A stretch of DNA of 64,000 bases from Latrodectus hesperus (Eukaryota; Arthropoda; Arachnida; Araneae; Theridiidae): the NCBI GenBank assembly GCA_037975125.1, contig CM075852.1, forward strand, positions 4,042,214-4,106,213, read 5' to 3'. The notes below the pieces were generated by a model. That model saw nothing but the letters and a program-made list of their open reading frames with translations. It had not been told where the DNA came from and did no database searches. Each line of letters opens with the position of its first letter. The first letter of the stretch is position 1. Of the stretch, positions 49,222-64,000 are shown piece by piece. The translations under genes were made by a program, and so were the position numbers.

Positions 49222-50089
49222 TCACATACAACTCTAAATATGTACCTATATTATTAAAAATTAAAATAAGTTAAAATATTTGAATATCTAAAAATATAGA
49301 AAAATAAGATGAAATACTATTTTTGAAGCCTTACTGAAAGACATGTATGAATTTGTTTTATGGAAACTTAAAACTAATAAGAAGCTCTTAAAAGAATTTG
49401 TAATATAAAGAGTAATATTCACAAAACATATTATTTTATCCTGCAAATTTTTATATATAAGTGTCTATAGTTTCATAATAAAGTTTATAGAATAATAATA
49501 TATATGTATACAGATTTTGAAATATTTTAAAGAATATTTTATTTTTTACTATTTAATATTTTCTTTTACTTTCATTTTTATACTAAAAAATGCAATATAT
49601 TAATTAATTGAGATCTTTTGTTTTCCATGGTATTCATATTTATTATTAAATACATTTTTCTTTGTTATATGTAGTTTTAGCATATTTAACAATTTAACGT
49701 TATAGGGAATCATTTGAATTTATCTTTATATTTTGACAAAATTCCACATCATACTGGTTTCACTGATTTATTTCAATATTGGAGAAAGAAGTCGGAAATA
49801 TAATATTATTTCTATCCATGTGACAAAAATGCTTTATGCCTAAATCATGTATATATTTTCAAAAAATCATTAAAACAATTTTATCTTTGATATTAAATGC
49901 AATTCACTTCAAATATCTTAAGTACAAACTAGTCAAATGTAATATTGCATATAAAACTTAACTGTTATAAGAATTTTAAATAAAAATTTAACTGGAAATT
50001 TAAATTAATTCCAGATTTAATCTAACACGAGTTACGCATTCCACATCCATTGTACCATTTCCAATTTCTTTACATCTATTCATACAGAT
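49222..50089. other. AT-rich DNA, possible intron upstream of the candidate exon
   Basis: Nothing recognised. Confidence 0.35.
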
Positions 50090-50420
50090 TAATCCTAGGT
50101 ATAATTCTCGTGTCTTACACAGTATTGGTTTTTTCTCCTTCGGGAAACTTTATCTGATAACTAACTGTCGCGAAATCTGATAGATAAAAAAGCGAATAAA
50201 GACAAACGGATATCGCTATCGTCCAAACGCGGAGAAATTATCTCGTGTGGAGTAAGAACAAAGAAACAAAACTTTATTAATAACAAAATACTTTCTTCTG
50301 CTTTTGTAATGTTCGGACATGCGCCCTTGCGCTCCGATGAATCAAGCTTAATTGAACTCCCTTGACCTCAATTGGGGATGAGATATCGACATCTGGCAGG
50401 CATCCAAAGCTTTAACTGTG
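50090..50420. other. Higher-GC island with clustered GATA-type sites
   Basis: It contains TTATCTGATAA (50150-50160), a back-to-back GATA-factor site. CTGATAGATAA follows at about 50178-50186, and GGATATCGCTATCG at about 50208-50222. Further right are ATCAAGCTTAATTGA and a stretch free of homopolymers. An enhancer is possible. Site calls in AT-rich DNA are weak on their own. Confidence 0.35.
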
Positions 50421-53400
50421 AAGTTCACATCTATACGAATTAGGTGTCTGGCTTTTCATCAATTCCATTATGCCAATTTTTATGTCCTCCGACGGAAATT
50501 GAAAATTTCAGTAATAGATCTTGTTAAACTCATAAACACTAAAAAAAAAAAAAAACTATCAATAGAAGTTTCAACTCGTTTGTTTTGTTTTGATAAAAAT
50601 AAAGAAACGCGAAGGACAGTTAATAATTGTTTAAATTTACTGATCATCACAGCAGATGGTGTTGTGGAATGGATTACGTCATTATTTATGGGAATGTAAG
50701 TTCCGAAAAAAATCTAGAGTTTGCAATTATATAAAAATACTTTCTATAAGATATTATAGAAGTTTTATTTATTATTGTTTCACTTTATGTTTCATTTGCT
50801 ACATTGCAATATTTTTTTTTTATTATAAGAGAAATAAATTAAATTGGAATTCAAAGTAATAAGATTATTCTTTCTCTTATTTACAATTTATACCGACCGA
50901 AAAATATTTTCTATGTGCGTACACTTTAAACAATCGAAAAAATAAATATCAATCAAATAAATAGTTATAAATGCATTATTTTGGAATAATGTCTTTATAA
51001 CAAAAGTTAAAAGAATATATCAAATATGTTATAGACTGTAAAACTTAAAAAAATGGAATCACATAAAAATGTTTCATTTTGTTTAGAGGATATTGCTTTC
51101 GAAAACGATAATGCATATCTAATATTATTTTAATATTACTAGCATAATTTATATTTGTGTATTTTTATAGACATATATTTTTTTGTTTTTAAAATTAACT
51201 TAAATTGTTATTTCCGTAAATATTTCTGCTAAACATCAAATATCTATATTATCAGTTTATGAAATTAAAGTAATAATAAATCTTATTTCTAAGATTTTAC
51301 TTTTTTCTAAGCTCTCTTAATAAGAAATCATTCGAAATATTCTTATCATCTATAGCATATAGCATATAGTCTTTCAAAAATGATTGGAAACAGAAGGATT
51401 TTACACAGTATTCTATTTACTTTTTAACAATGCTTCTTTTTATAATTCTTATTTATAATATTTGGAGTAAAACTGTAAAATAAATTTATAACATGAGCAA
51501 GTAGTGCTTAAGAAAAGGAAATTGATTAAATAAGCTATAAAATTTCAAAGATATCTCATTCAAAGCTACTACAGTAAAAAAAAAACTTTTAAACTATTTT
51601 TTAATTCAGCTTCTAACAGGAGTTGATTTTTAGATCCCTGAAAAAATAAATTCATTATTTTTTGGCATTTCGTTGTTCTAATGTTTTAATTTCTAATGAT
51701 TTTAATTTGCCATAATCAACTTTGATTCATTTTTTTAAATTTTAATGTTAATTTGTTAAAAAAAAACTGTTCCCTTTTATTTAAAATACAACTATTGGGA
51801 ATTGGCCTTAAAAGTTTTATTTGCATTATAAGGAATTAACAAATACAATATCTGTAATATTATTTGTAAATTAACAATAAATATGAAAAATAATTTTGTG
51901 AAATCTATTTTGAGTTGATAAAATTTTACTTTTAATATTTCCAATTTGTAAATAAAAGTAATCGAGCCTATATCCATTACAAAAATAACAAAATATTTAA
52001 GATTGCTTGATATGGAAGTGTCAGCTGAATAACATTTTACAATTTCATCAGCCCTCTCGAAATTAAAAATTAAAAATTTCTTTTCATCTGGAAATAGATT
52101 AATATTTTCCTTTACGTAATATGACATCATAAGTTATTTGTTTTTTAAAGGAATGTCTGTACGCGCGCGCGTTGCATTAAATCAATGTGTTTAGGTGAAC
52201 TACAAATATAATCTCGAATAAAAAATATCCGTAGATTAATTCAACAAGTTTGATAAAAATTGGGCATTTTGTTATCAGATGTATTACAAAATTAAATTTC
52301 TGTAAAAAATTTAAAATAATTTACATAATGAATTCATTGAAATGATTATGTCTAATAATTTATTTTCAAGGGAAAATTATTAAATTTCGTAACATTTTTA
52401 TTTCCCTTTCCATCAAAATGTTCGATTACTTAATAAGAAGTGTAATGCATAATTTTACTTCATATAACTAATTTGGATAGTTGGAAGTAATTTTCAATAT
52501 ATTTACTTATATTGATAAAAATGATCACATTTTGAATTTATTTCCTTAGATATAAATATATTTTTGAAAATATAAGGAAAAATTTTAATGTCATTATAAA
52601 ATAAATATATTGAAAATATCAAGATATTTATTCATAATTCTTTCAATTTAAAATTAATTTACTACATAATTACTTATGTAGTTCATCCCTGTCTAGCGTG
52701 TAATTGAGTTTTTAATTTCAGAATAAATAAAAAAAATATTATTGCAATTTTATTGAACTGTGTACAAAAGTAAACATATAAGAAATCTAAAATATTGATT
52801 TTATAAAAAAATATTTAATTATAGCAATGTGTGTTTTTTTCCAAAATGAAATATTTAATTCATAAATTTACTTTTTTGGTTGGAAACATTGATAATCATT
52901 GAAATTTTTCTCAATAATTAATATTTCCAATATTGAGACAAACAGTTTCGTGTCTTCATAATTCAAAATATATAAATTAAATTTTTAAGCTATTGCTCAA
53001 CTCGATAATTAAATTAAAATGCAATATTTATTTAAATCATATCAATAAATTTCTTTTAAGTATTCGCACATCAGAAATATCAACAATTATATTGAATTTC
53101 AAAAATGTATTTACTTCTCCAATAAATTATTATGTATAATATACTATTCAAAAATTTTGAAGTTTTCTACTTATAATACAAATGGAAATTTAAAAATTAC
53201 TCAAGGTTGGTGTACATTTAAATTATTAAAACGAAGTGTGCTATTCTAAATTATCATCTATATTTCATATTATTCTGAGCAAAAGATATCAAGCTTACAA
53301 ATGGCAAAGATAACAGATTCAGTTTTTGAAATTTTTCTCTAAATTAACACGATGCTGGGTTTTTCTTTCTAACGATATATTCATTGATATGAGTGTTGCA

Positions 53401-53519
53401 GAGATTTTAAGCTTTTTCTTAGTAAGACAAATTCCTCTTACACTCTATCGTTAAGAGAATCACCTGAATTGTACATAACATATTTTAATAATAACAGTTA
53501 ACATGAGATGTTAACTTGT
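50421..53519. other. AT-rich intergenic DNA, nothing recognised
   Basis: Several short fortuitous open frames in poly-A-rich sequence. A small GC run CGCGCGCGC lies at about 52163-52172. Confidence 0.45.
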
Positions 53520-54300
53520 CTAAAATATGAAGTTCGTTCCTTGCATTATACCTTTGCTAAAGAATCTCCACCTCCACTTTTAACGCAAGAAAAAGATTTA
53601 TTTTGGCAAACTATATGGAGTTCTATTTATGCATAACAAAGAAGCAATTGCTGAATATAAATTTATGTTTCAATTTTATTTGTATATATATATTTGTATT
53701 GATATATATTATTTTTAAATAATTTTCTACTAACAACAAGGCACCTCTAACCTCTTCAAATAAAGCACTTTTTTGGCCTTGCATTTTTTTAAAATATAAT
53801 TTTAGATGTCCAGATATAAAAGTAGACGTCGTCTTACTGCTTATGGATTGTTGGAATAAATGGATGACATCTAAGTTCCTTAGATGTTTCAAAAGACTTC
53901 CTATTTTCGCCAGGAGGTAATTGGACGTGCTACTTGTAAAACAAAAATAGTCGTTTTTAGACAGGGCACTTTAAAATTGTCTACTGCAGCTCAGTAAGCG
54001 AATTTAGCAATTAATTGGCATTTCAATAATCATGGGATTAAGCTTTGTTCTCTTATTTGTCAACAGAAATATTTAAAACATTATGACATAGCACGTTGGA
54101 CAGTCGTTGGTTGAGACATGAGATTGAGGGCTGCTCTAAAAATAGCGGGATATTCTCATTATGTTTTAACTCTTGGTAGTCTACTGTAGTCCCTAAATTC
54201 ACATTTGTCACCGATCCACTCCTATTAATATCACATAATAGTAGCTATGAAACACACTGCATTGGCTCAAATTGCGAGAAATTGTACATTCCATTGAATT
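53520..54300. other. Higher-complexity stretch, candidate noncoding element or old repeat
   Basis: Less AT-biased in two blocks (53520-53660 and 53740-54300). It includes a perfect hairpin at 53867-53887 and a consensus MEF2-type CTAAAAATAG near 54136-54145. The minus-strand open frame 53623-53892 starts in the hairpin and has no recognisable domain. Confidence 0.3.
53867..53887. other. Perfect 9-bp hairpin
   Basis: Arms ACATCTAAG (53867-53875) and CTTAGATGT (53879-53887) with a TTC loop. Confidence 0.85.
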
Positions 54301-54408
54301 AAATTGTTTCGATTGAAATATAAGTTAAAACAAACGTATCTAAGAATCCAAAACATTTTTTTCAATTTAAGATTTTGGAACACTGACATTTCCTCTTCAT
54401 TTGAGCTG

Positions 54409-54830
<422 letters not shown>

Positions 54831-57800
54831 CCCTCCATCTAATTATTTCAAGCCTTGAATATATGTATCCAAATGAAATGATTTCAAATGTAGATCCATG
54901 TAACACGTTATATAATTTTAGCATTTTTCTTAAAAGTGAAACTTTACAGGTGATGAAATTCCAAATATTCAAGGTGTTTTACGTAAGCAAATTAATATTT
55001 AATTATTTTAATTAAATATTAATTTGTATACGTTCCGATCATCTAGATTAATATACTAATACTAGCTAGTTTAGTTTTAATAAAAAGTAAATGCTCATAT
55101 TAAGATAATTAATTTTACAAAATACTCATTTTTCAATTAACTTTTTTTCACATTAAAGAAATAAAAAGCGGTGTTGCTAAAAAGATAATTAATATTTGTT
55201 TTAGACGTAACTCAATACTGGAATTTGTTTACGAAAACAAAAAAAAAACTATGGTTATTTCACTAATTATATCTTGTCTACAAAAAAGTACCAGTGTGTG
55301 ACTAACAAATCGTCAGGTAGTCTTAAAATTAAGAACCTTAAGCTTAAAAAAATTAACCTAGAATGTAAATTAACAGATAAATTGGAAGAATTAACTATTT
55401 ATAATATTTTAATTAGTTGCTTTAAATTTGGACTTAGAGAAAAGAATTTGTTGTTTTTAACCACCAACACTGAAATCGTCTACATTAGTTATATTATTTT
55501 TAAATCATGACTTTATATTTTTGAAAAATATTTATAATATTTTCATTTAAAACATTCATAGTTGCTTAAACACATTTTTACTTTAAAACAAAAATACATG
55601 AAATTATTTTAATGAATTAAGTAAATTGAATACAACTTTTTATTATTTTTAAACTTTTTTTGAAGAACTTCTTCTAGCAGTTGCATTATATATACACTTA
55701 TACAGCTATAAAAACTTATACAGCTATAAAAATAAGTCTTTTGTTCTACAATTAGTTTCATGATACTGCTTTTTCAAGCTATATAAAATTTTTCTTTAAA
55801 TAAGAAGATTTATTACACAGATTTATAATATAAATTGATCATACTAGATACTTAAAATTATATAAAATTGTTCAAAATATTATCCAATTGAGTGATATTT
55901 TTAATACAAATTCTAATAAACTGATAATGAACAAATTTACGCTATAATTTATAGCGAAAACTTTACAAATCGTAACAAAACTAAACATATGTGCAAACAA
56001 AGGTATATTTAATTTTTTTGTTTTTGTAAGAAACTATAAATTTTGTGGAGTACTCTCTTGTTGGGTTTTAAAATGATCGATATTTGTATAATAGTAGCAA
56101 TTTCATATCTTCTGTCAGCAAAAGTAGAATAGATCTGACATTTAAAAAGGAGGCATGATAGATGGTTTTGAAACGACTAGAGATATGGAAAATATTTTTT
56201 CCTTCTTCGTACACAAGATAATTTTTTTCCTTTTATTTCCCTCTATGGGTCGATCTTTTGTGCACGCAAAAAATGCATTTGCCATCCAGTATGACGTTTT
56301 TTTAATTTTAAAAAAATTTGAAAGTAGTTTCTTAAGATTAAATGATCAGTTTATAAAGCATTATTTTCTTTATTTTGGTATGATGTTATTTGTGACATAT
56401 TTTTGATAGATATATCTGAAAAAAATTTATTGAGTTTTATATTCATAATAAAACGTTCAGTAAAATTATAGGTAATAAACTTAAAATAAACATTATTTAA
56501 CGATTATTTTTTAACATAAAATTTATATATTTGTCAGTTACTTTGTAAACAACGACTATAATACTGTAAAATGATAAGATAAACGTTTATTTTTCAAAAG
56601 AAAACTTTTATGTATTATTAAACATTTTAAAGAGTTGATTGATAGAATTGCTTCAATATTTTAAGGAATTGAAAGTATTTTTTAACTTAAAACACAATTA
56701 TATTATGTATGATTTAAAAACTACATACTAACTTCAGGAAGGATATAAATCATTATTTATATTGTTTCAATTGCATTCACAAGAAAAGTGATGTTTCAAT
56801 ACATAGCAAATATACATCAAACATTCAAAAATAAATCTATATAAAAAGGTTTTAAAATATATATATATATATATTTTAAATTATATTTTCTGCTTGGAGA
56901 AACAAATTAAATTTACTAAAAATAAGCTGTTTCACTGTAATTAATTTAGTAAATTTCGTTTCTCTTTTATGTATCCAAGGGCTATAAAGAACTTTATTTT
57001 TACGTATTAATATCTTTATATATTTAATAAATATAGAGTTTTTAAGATTGATTAGTTAAATATATTACCCAAATATTTAAATTGAATTATAGAAATTAAA
57101 TTTATTTTAATTTATAAATGAAAAATTTTTAATCAATGAAGCCCTTTTTAATCATAAATAATTAAATTAGACGAAAAAGTAAGCCAGAATATTTGTTTGT
57201 TATTAACTTAAAATTAATAATTCTCTAGATTTTAATTAATTAAATAATGCAAAATAAATACATTTAGTTACTTTGTTCCTAATGCATTTTTTCATTTTTG
57301 CAGATAATTAAATAGTTCCGTCTTATGAGACTTCTTAAGGATATCGAAAATTGCCAGCAGCAATGTGCAGTAATGAAATTTATTTAAATATTCTGAATAG
57401 ATGAACAAATATTTAAGACTTGTCAAAAATTAACTTATGACAAAATAGAATTGATCTTCATCAGCAGAAGAGTGAAAAAAATGATTAATTAAGTGGAACC
57501 TAGGTAAGCAGAATTTTTTAATACCTAAAAATTGTATTTATTTCACATAATAATTCGTAAATATTAGTAACTAAACAAAATTTTAAATGGCTTAGCTTAA
57601 GAGAATGAAGATTTAATTTATCCGGTTATTTTTAATTTGAGCAGTAATACCAGTTTAAGTAAAAATCTATATATAAAACTTTTCATTAAGAATGTCATTC
57701 TACATAAAATTTCACTTAAAATACAAATTTAGTTAGTTGAATAGTATTTACATTTAATAAAATAATAGAATAATGTGCATAAAATAATAACATAAAAATT

Positions 57801-58291
57801 TAATTTTGTTAAATGTAAATATTTTAATTAAAAATAGTTTATAAACTGAGTATATAAACACAATGTTCTGATTGCCATTCTCTCAAAACAAATATTTTAA
57901 AACGATTTTATTTGTGGAAACTTTTTGATTAACTTAAAAAAATTCCATTTAATGTAGGTAGTAAGCTATTTTGTATTATAATAGGTGATACAATTAAGAA
58001 ATCATTAAAAAAATTTTCTTTTTCACAAATTAATTATAAGAAATTTGTTTAATTATAGGTGATCATCATGTATTTATCAATAATAATATCATTCATTATA
58101 GAATCAGTGATAAGATAATATTGGTATAATCATAAGGTTTTTATTATTAAAACAAATCTACATTTTAAAATTAATCACTATTTACTGTTAAATACTTTAG
58201 ATACGTCTATAAATTACATCTAATAGAGTAACACAGTATCTTTATTCAAAGAAAAATAAACAAATTCTCATTTATTCATTAAAAATTTTTA
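54831..58291. other. AT-rich intergenic DNA, nothing recognised
   Basis: AT-rich. A short tandem duplication at 55697-55731 and a 26-bp AT tract near 56857-56876 are the only structures noticed. Confidence 0.45.
55697..55731. repeat. 18-bp tandem duplication
   Basis: CTTATACAGCTATAAAA occurs twice head to tail. Confidence 0.9.
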
Positions 58292-59186
58292 TTATTATTG
58301 GTGCGTATAAAATGTCGGATTCTTAAGTGATTGTATAAAACTGCATATCTTTCTTAAAAAGCTGTTTATTCAATCAAAGTATGCTCCATTCGCTTGAATA
58401 CACTTCTTTCAACGAGATTTTAAAGCGTAGATGCCTGTCTTAAAAAAATTTTGGTCTTTAGAATTAATAAACTCTGATATCGAGTTTTTTAGACTGTCTT
58501 CATTTTCATAGTGTTTGCCCCTTAAAAACAGCTCTAAATGCTTGAAAAAAATGAAAATTGGTCGGCGAGAGATCCGGTGAATAGGGTGGATGCTGCAATG
58601 ATGAGCATACGTTTAACCGATCCAGCTTATTTCGCTCTGTCAGTGCGTGCGGTACCCACTTGTCCATCTTCTTAACCTTGCCAATCTCAGAAAGGTGTCT
58701 CAATATCGTTGTATGGTCAACTTTCATCCTGATAGCAAGTTCCCTCGTGGATACGGCTGGATCCGCTTCCACTAGAGCCTTCAGGTCATCATTCTTCACA
58801 GACGTTTTGGGTCTTCCGCGCGGCTCATTTTGCAGTGAAAAATCGCCAGTCCGAAATTTTTCGAACCAACGCTGCACTTTCCGATCGTTAACCGTATTCT
58901 CCCCAAACGCTTGGTTTATGTTGCGTGCAGCTTTTGCAGCACTATTACCAAGTTTGTACTCATATAAGAAAATGACGCGAATGTCGGCAGAATTCATATC
59001 GGCAATAAACTCAAAAGAAATAAAAAAGGGAAGACCTTCGAGAAAACCTATTTTGCTGAAATGAGTCTCTGGCAATGGACAATACGAGTATGAATGAGGT
59101 TATGCCAAATACAAAAGTATAACGAAAACAGGGAGGAAAACGTCCGCATGTAAAGAGAATCCGACATTTCATACGCACCAACCTAA
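58292..59186 (-). mobile_element. Mariner element, internal-deletion derivative
   Basis: An 895-bp element with inverted ends TTATTATTGGTGCGTATAAA (left) and the inverse of TTAGGTTGGTGCGTATGAAA (right). Both continue ATGTCGGATTCT. Each side is bordered by TA (58290-58291 and 59187-59188). TTAGGTTGGTGC is the terminus type of irritans/mellifera-group and Hsmar1-like mariners. The normal length is about 1.3 kb, and the missing piece is the middle of the transposase. Good TIR agreement suggests the ends could still be recognised by a transposase from an intact relative. Confidence 0.85.
58370..58997 (-). pseudogene. Mariner transposase with catalytic core deleted
   Basis: The likely start is the ATG at 58995-58997 (MNSADIRVIFLYEYKLGNSA). 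An in-frame 78-base extension upstream is not family sequence. The N-terminal DNA-binding half is well kept: KVQRWFEKFRTGDFSL, then EPRGRPKTSV and HTTILRHLSEIGKV. After LDRLNVCSSL the frame jumps to HPPYSPDLSPTNFHFFQAF, which omits roughly 150 residues with the first two catalytic aspartates. The third is asparagine (PTN for PTD). After that a frameshift, with the continuation KHYENEDSLKNSISEFINSK in another frame, and a stop within the terminal W/KK segment damage the end. The true stop would be at 58370-58372. A catalytically dead protein with an intact DNA-binding domain could in principle compete for TIRs. Confidence 0.85.
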
Positions 59187-60709
<1,523 letters not shown>

Positions 60710-61428
60710 GAGTTTTTAAAATACATTGAATCAATTTTTTACTAATTCTTGGGTTCACTCAAATTAATATTTTCTAAAAAAATTTAGAATAGGTTCATTC
60801 ATAGGAGATTAAAAATAAAACGTTTCACCAAAATTTAATAGTAATAGGTAAAGTATCGAAATTTTGAAATTAAGCACAAATCAACATATACTTTCTGAAT
60901 TTACATTTTATTCATCTTATATTAAATTATAGTTTGTAATCAGTGACGTACTTATAAAATATACTATATAAATTAAATACATCTAAAAATAAATTGTTAT
61001 AAATGAGGTAGATAACATTGACATCGAACTATTATTATTTTAATTTTAAATTATATTAAAACTAAAAATTTTTTCCGCGGCATTATACTGAAATAAAAAA
61101 AATTAAAATAATTTATCATTTGAATAAATAAATTAGATCAAAATGTACTGCTGAATAAATTAATAATTTTCAAATTATAAAATAAAAATAAAAAATAATA
61201 AAAGGCTATCAAGAAATACTTACATATTTTCGAGGTGGTATGAAAATTAGTAGAGAAAAACAGTAATAAATAAAATTTTATTTTACTATTTATAATACTA
61301 AAAATATTCAAACTGAATACTGCACAATAATAACACAATACAAAGTATAATTATGAAAATGATTCACGAAAAATTGTTATAGTATCATTATACATCATGA
61401 AAATATATGTAAATTCTATATTTAACCA

Positions 61429-61440
61429 CGCGCTTGCGCG
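61429..61440. other. GC-only hairpin inside Helitron-like copy 2
   Basis: CGCGC, loop TT, GCGCG. It is the counterpart of 13396-13411, with changed sequence but preserved pairing. Confidence 0.7.
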
Positions 61441-61723
61441 AGCACGATAATTTTCTCGAAGATGGTATAATCTAGAAAAATAAACACGTCGCCATCTGCC
61501 GAATACCTGTGCAACTTAGATGCTAAGCCGCCATCTACTAGGAACTTACAGAACTAACCAATAAATAAACACTAATGTCGTATAATAAATATTGAGATCA
61601 ATAATTAAGAGATAAAAACTATTCTATCTTTTAAGTTGGACCATATTATAAATGGTTAAAAAGTTTTATCAAAATCCGTTCAGTAGTTTCGGAGTTTATC
61701 GGGAACATACATCGTGACACGAA

Positions 61724-64000
<2,277 letters not shown>

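Noticed and set aside
50418..50859. Two overlapping plus-strand open frames
   Set aside because: They include a long Lys/poly-A run and no domain. Consistent with chance in AT-rich DNA.
52163..52172. CGCGCGCGC run as a third Helitron-like copy
   Set aside because: The flanks do not match the GC hairpin region or ends of the two real copies.
53623..53892. Minus-strand 89-codon open frame
   Set aside because: It ends in low-complexity Ile/Tyr/Lys sequence and has no recognised domain. The start is within a hairpin.
58660..59064. 134-codon plus-strand open frame
   Set aside because: Antisense of the mariner transposase N-terminal half.

Overview
The window looks like repeat-dense, AT-rich intergenic DNA from an arthropod nuclear genome. 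My best guess is a spider or other arachnid. The basis is indirect: very low GC, long (TA)n tracts, several tRNA-headed SINEs, Tc1/mariner elements, and a LINE RNase H fragment of a type I associate with spider genomes. No complete host gene, rRNA gene, genuine tRNA gene, CRISPR array or bacterial-style operon is visible. The organism call is inference.

Layout. At 0-7.2 kb there is a minus-strand tRNA-derived SINE (224-495), a decayed LINE RNase H fragment (1439-1911), a higher-GC island of unknown role (2570-3180) and the 3' end of a LINE ORF2 (6957-7200). At 7.8-10.35 kb sits a compact transposon nest. A (TA)52 tract is followed by a nearly intact Tc1/mariner-superfamily element with ~295-bp inverted ends and a DD41D-spaced transposase carrying one in-frame stop (7901-9832). 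Ten bases later comes a 494-bp MITE with ~165-bp inverted ends (9843-10336). At 11.7-18.7 kb there are a second SINE, a Helitron-like non-autonomous unit between two (TA)n tracts (12903-14493), a related SINE and a frameshifted Tc1 relic. At 21.1-22.5 kb is a Tc1 element with both TA duplications but a ruined transposase. From 23.7 to 38 kb the sequence is SINE copies and long featureless AT-rich DNA. At 42.7-43.3 kb is a pogo/Tigger-like MITE, followed by a 533-bp (TA)n tract with mirrored phase breaks.

The only stretch that looks like host coding sequence is a minus-strand candidate terminal exon at about 48913-49208. It stands among several short higher-GC islands (40.96-41.44, 44.27-44.56, 47.6-47.9 and 50.1-50.4 kb) that could be conserved noncoding elements or poorly recognisable exons. 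Further right are a 420-bp (TA)n tract, a mariner internal-deletion derivative with intact ends (58292-59186), and a second, inverted copy of the Helitron-like unit (60491-61834). The last 2 kb is unresolved and may contain a decayed coding relic.

How the parts relate. Almost all recognisable sequence is mobile DNA. The autonomous-type elements (DD41D, Tc1, mariner, LINE) are broken or nearly so. The short derivatives (MITEs, mariner deletion, SINEs, Helitron-like units) keep the ends or promoters that an intact relative could act on. Several insertions sit in or beside TA microsatellites, and the two Helitron-like copies share an element-specific GC hairpin and a 3' terminal hairpin.
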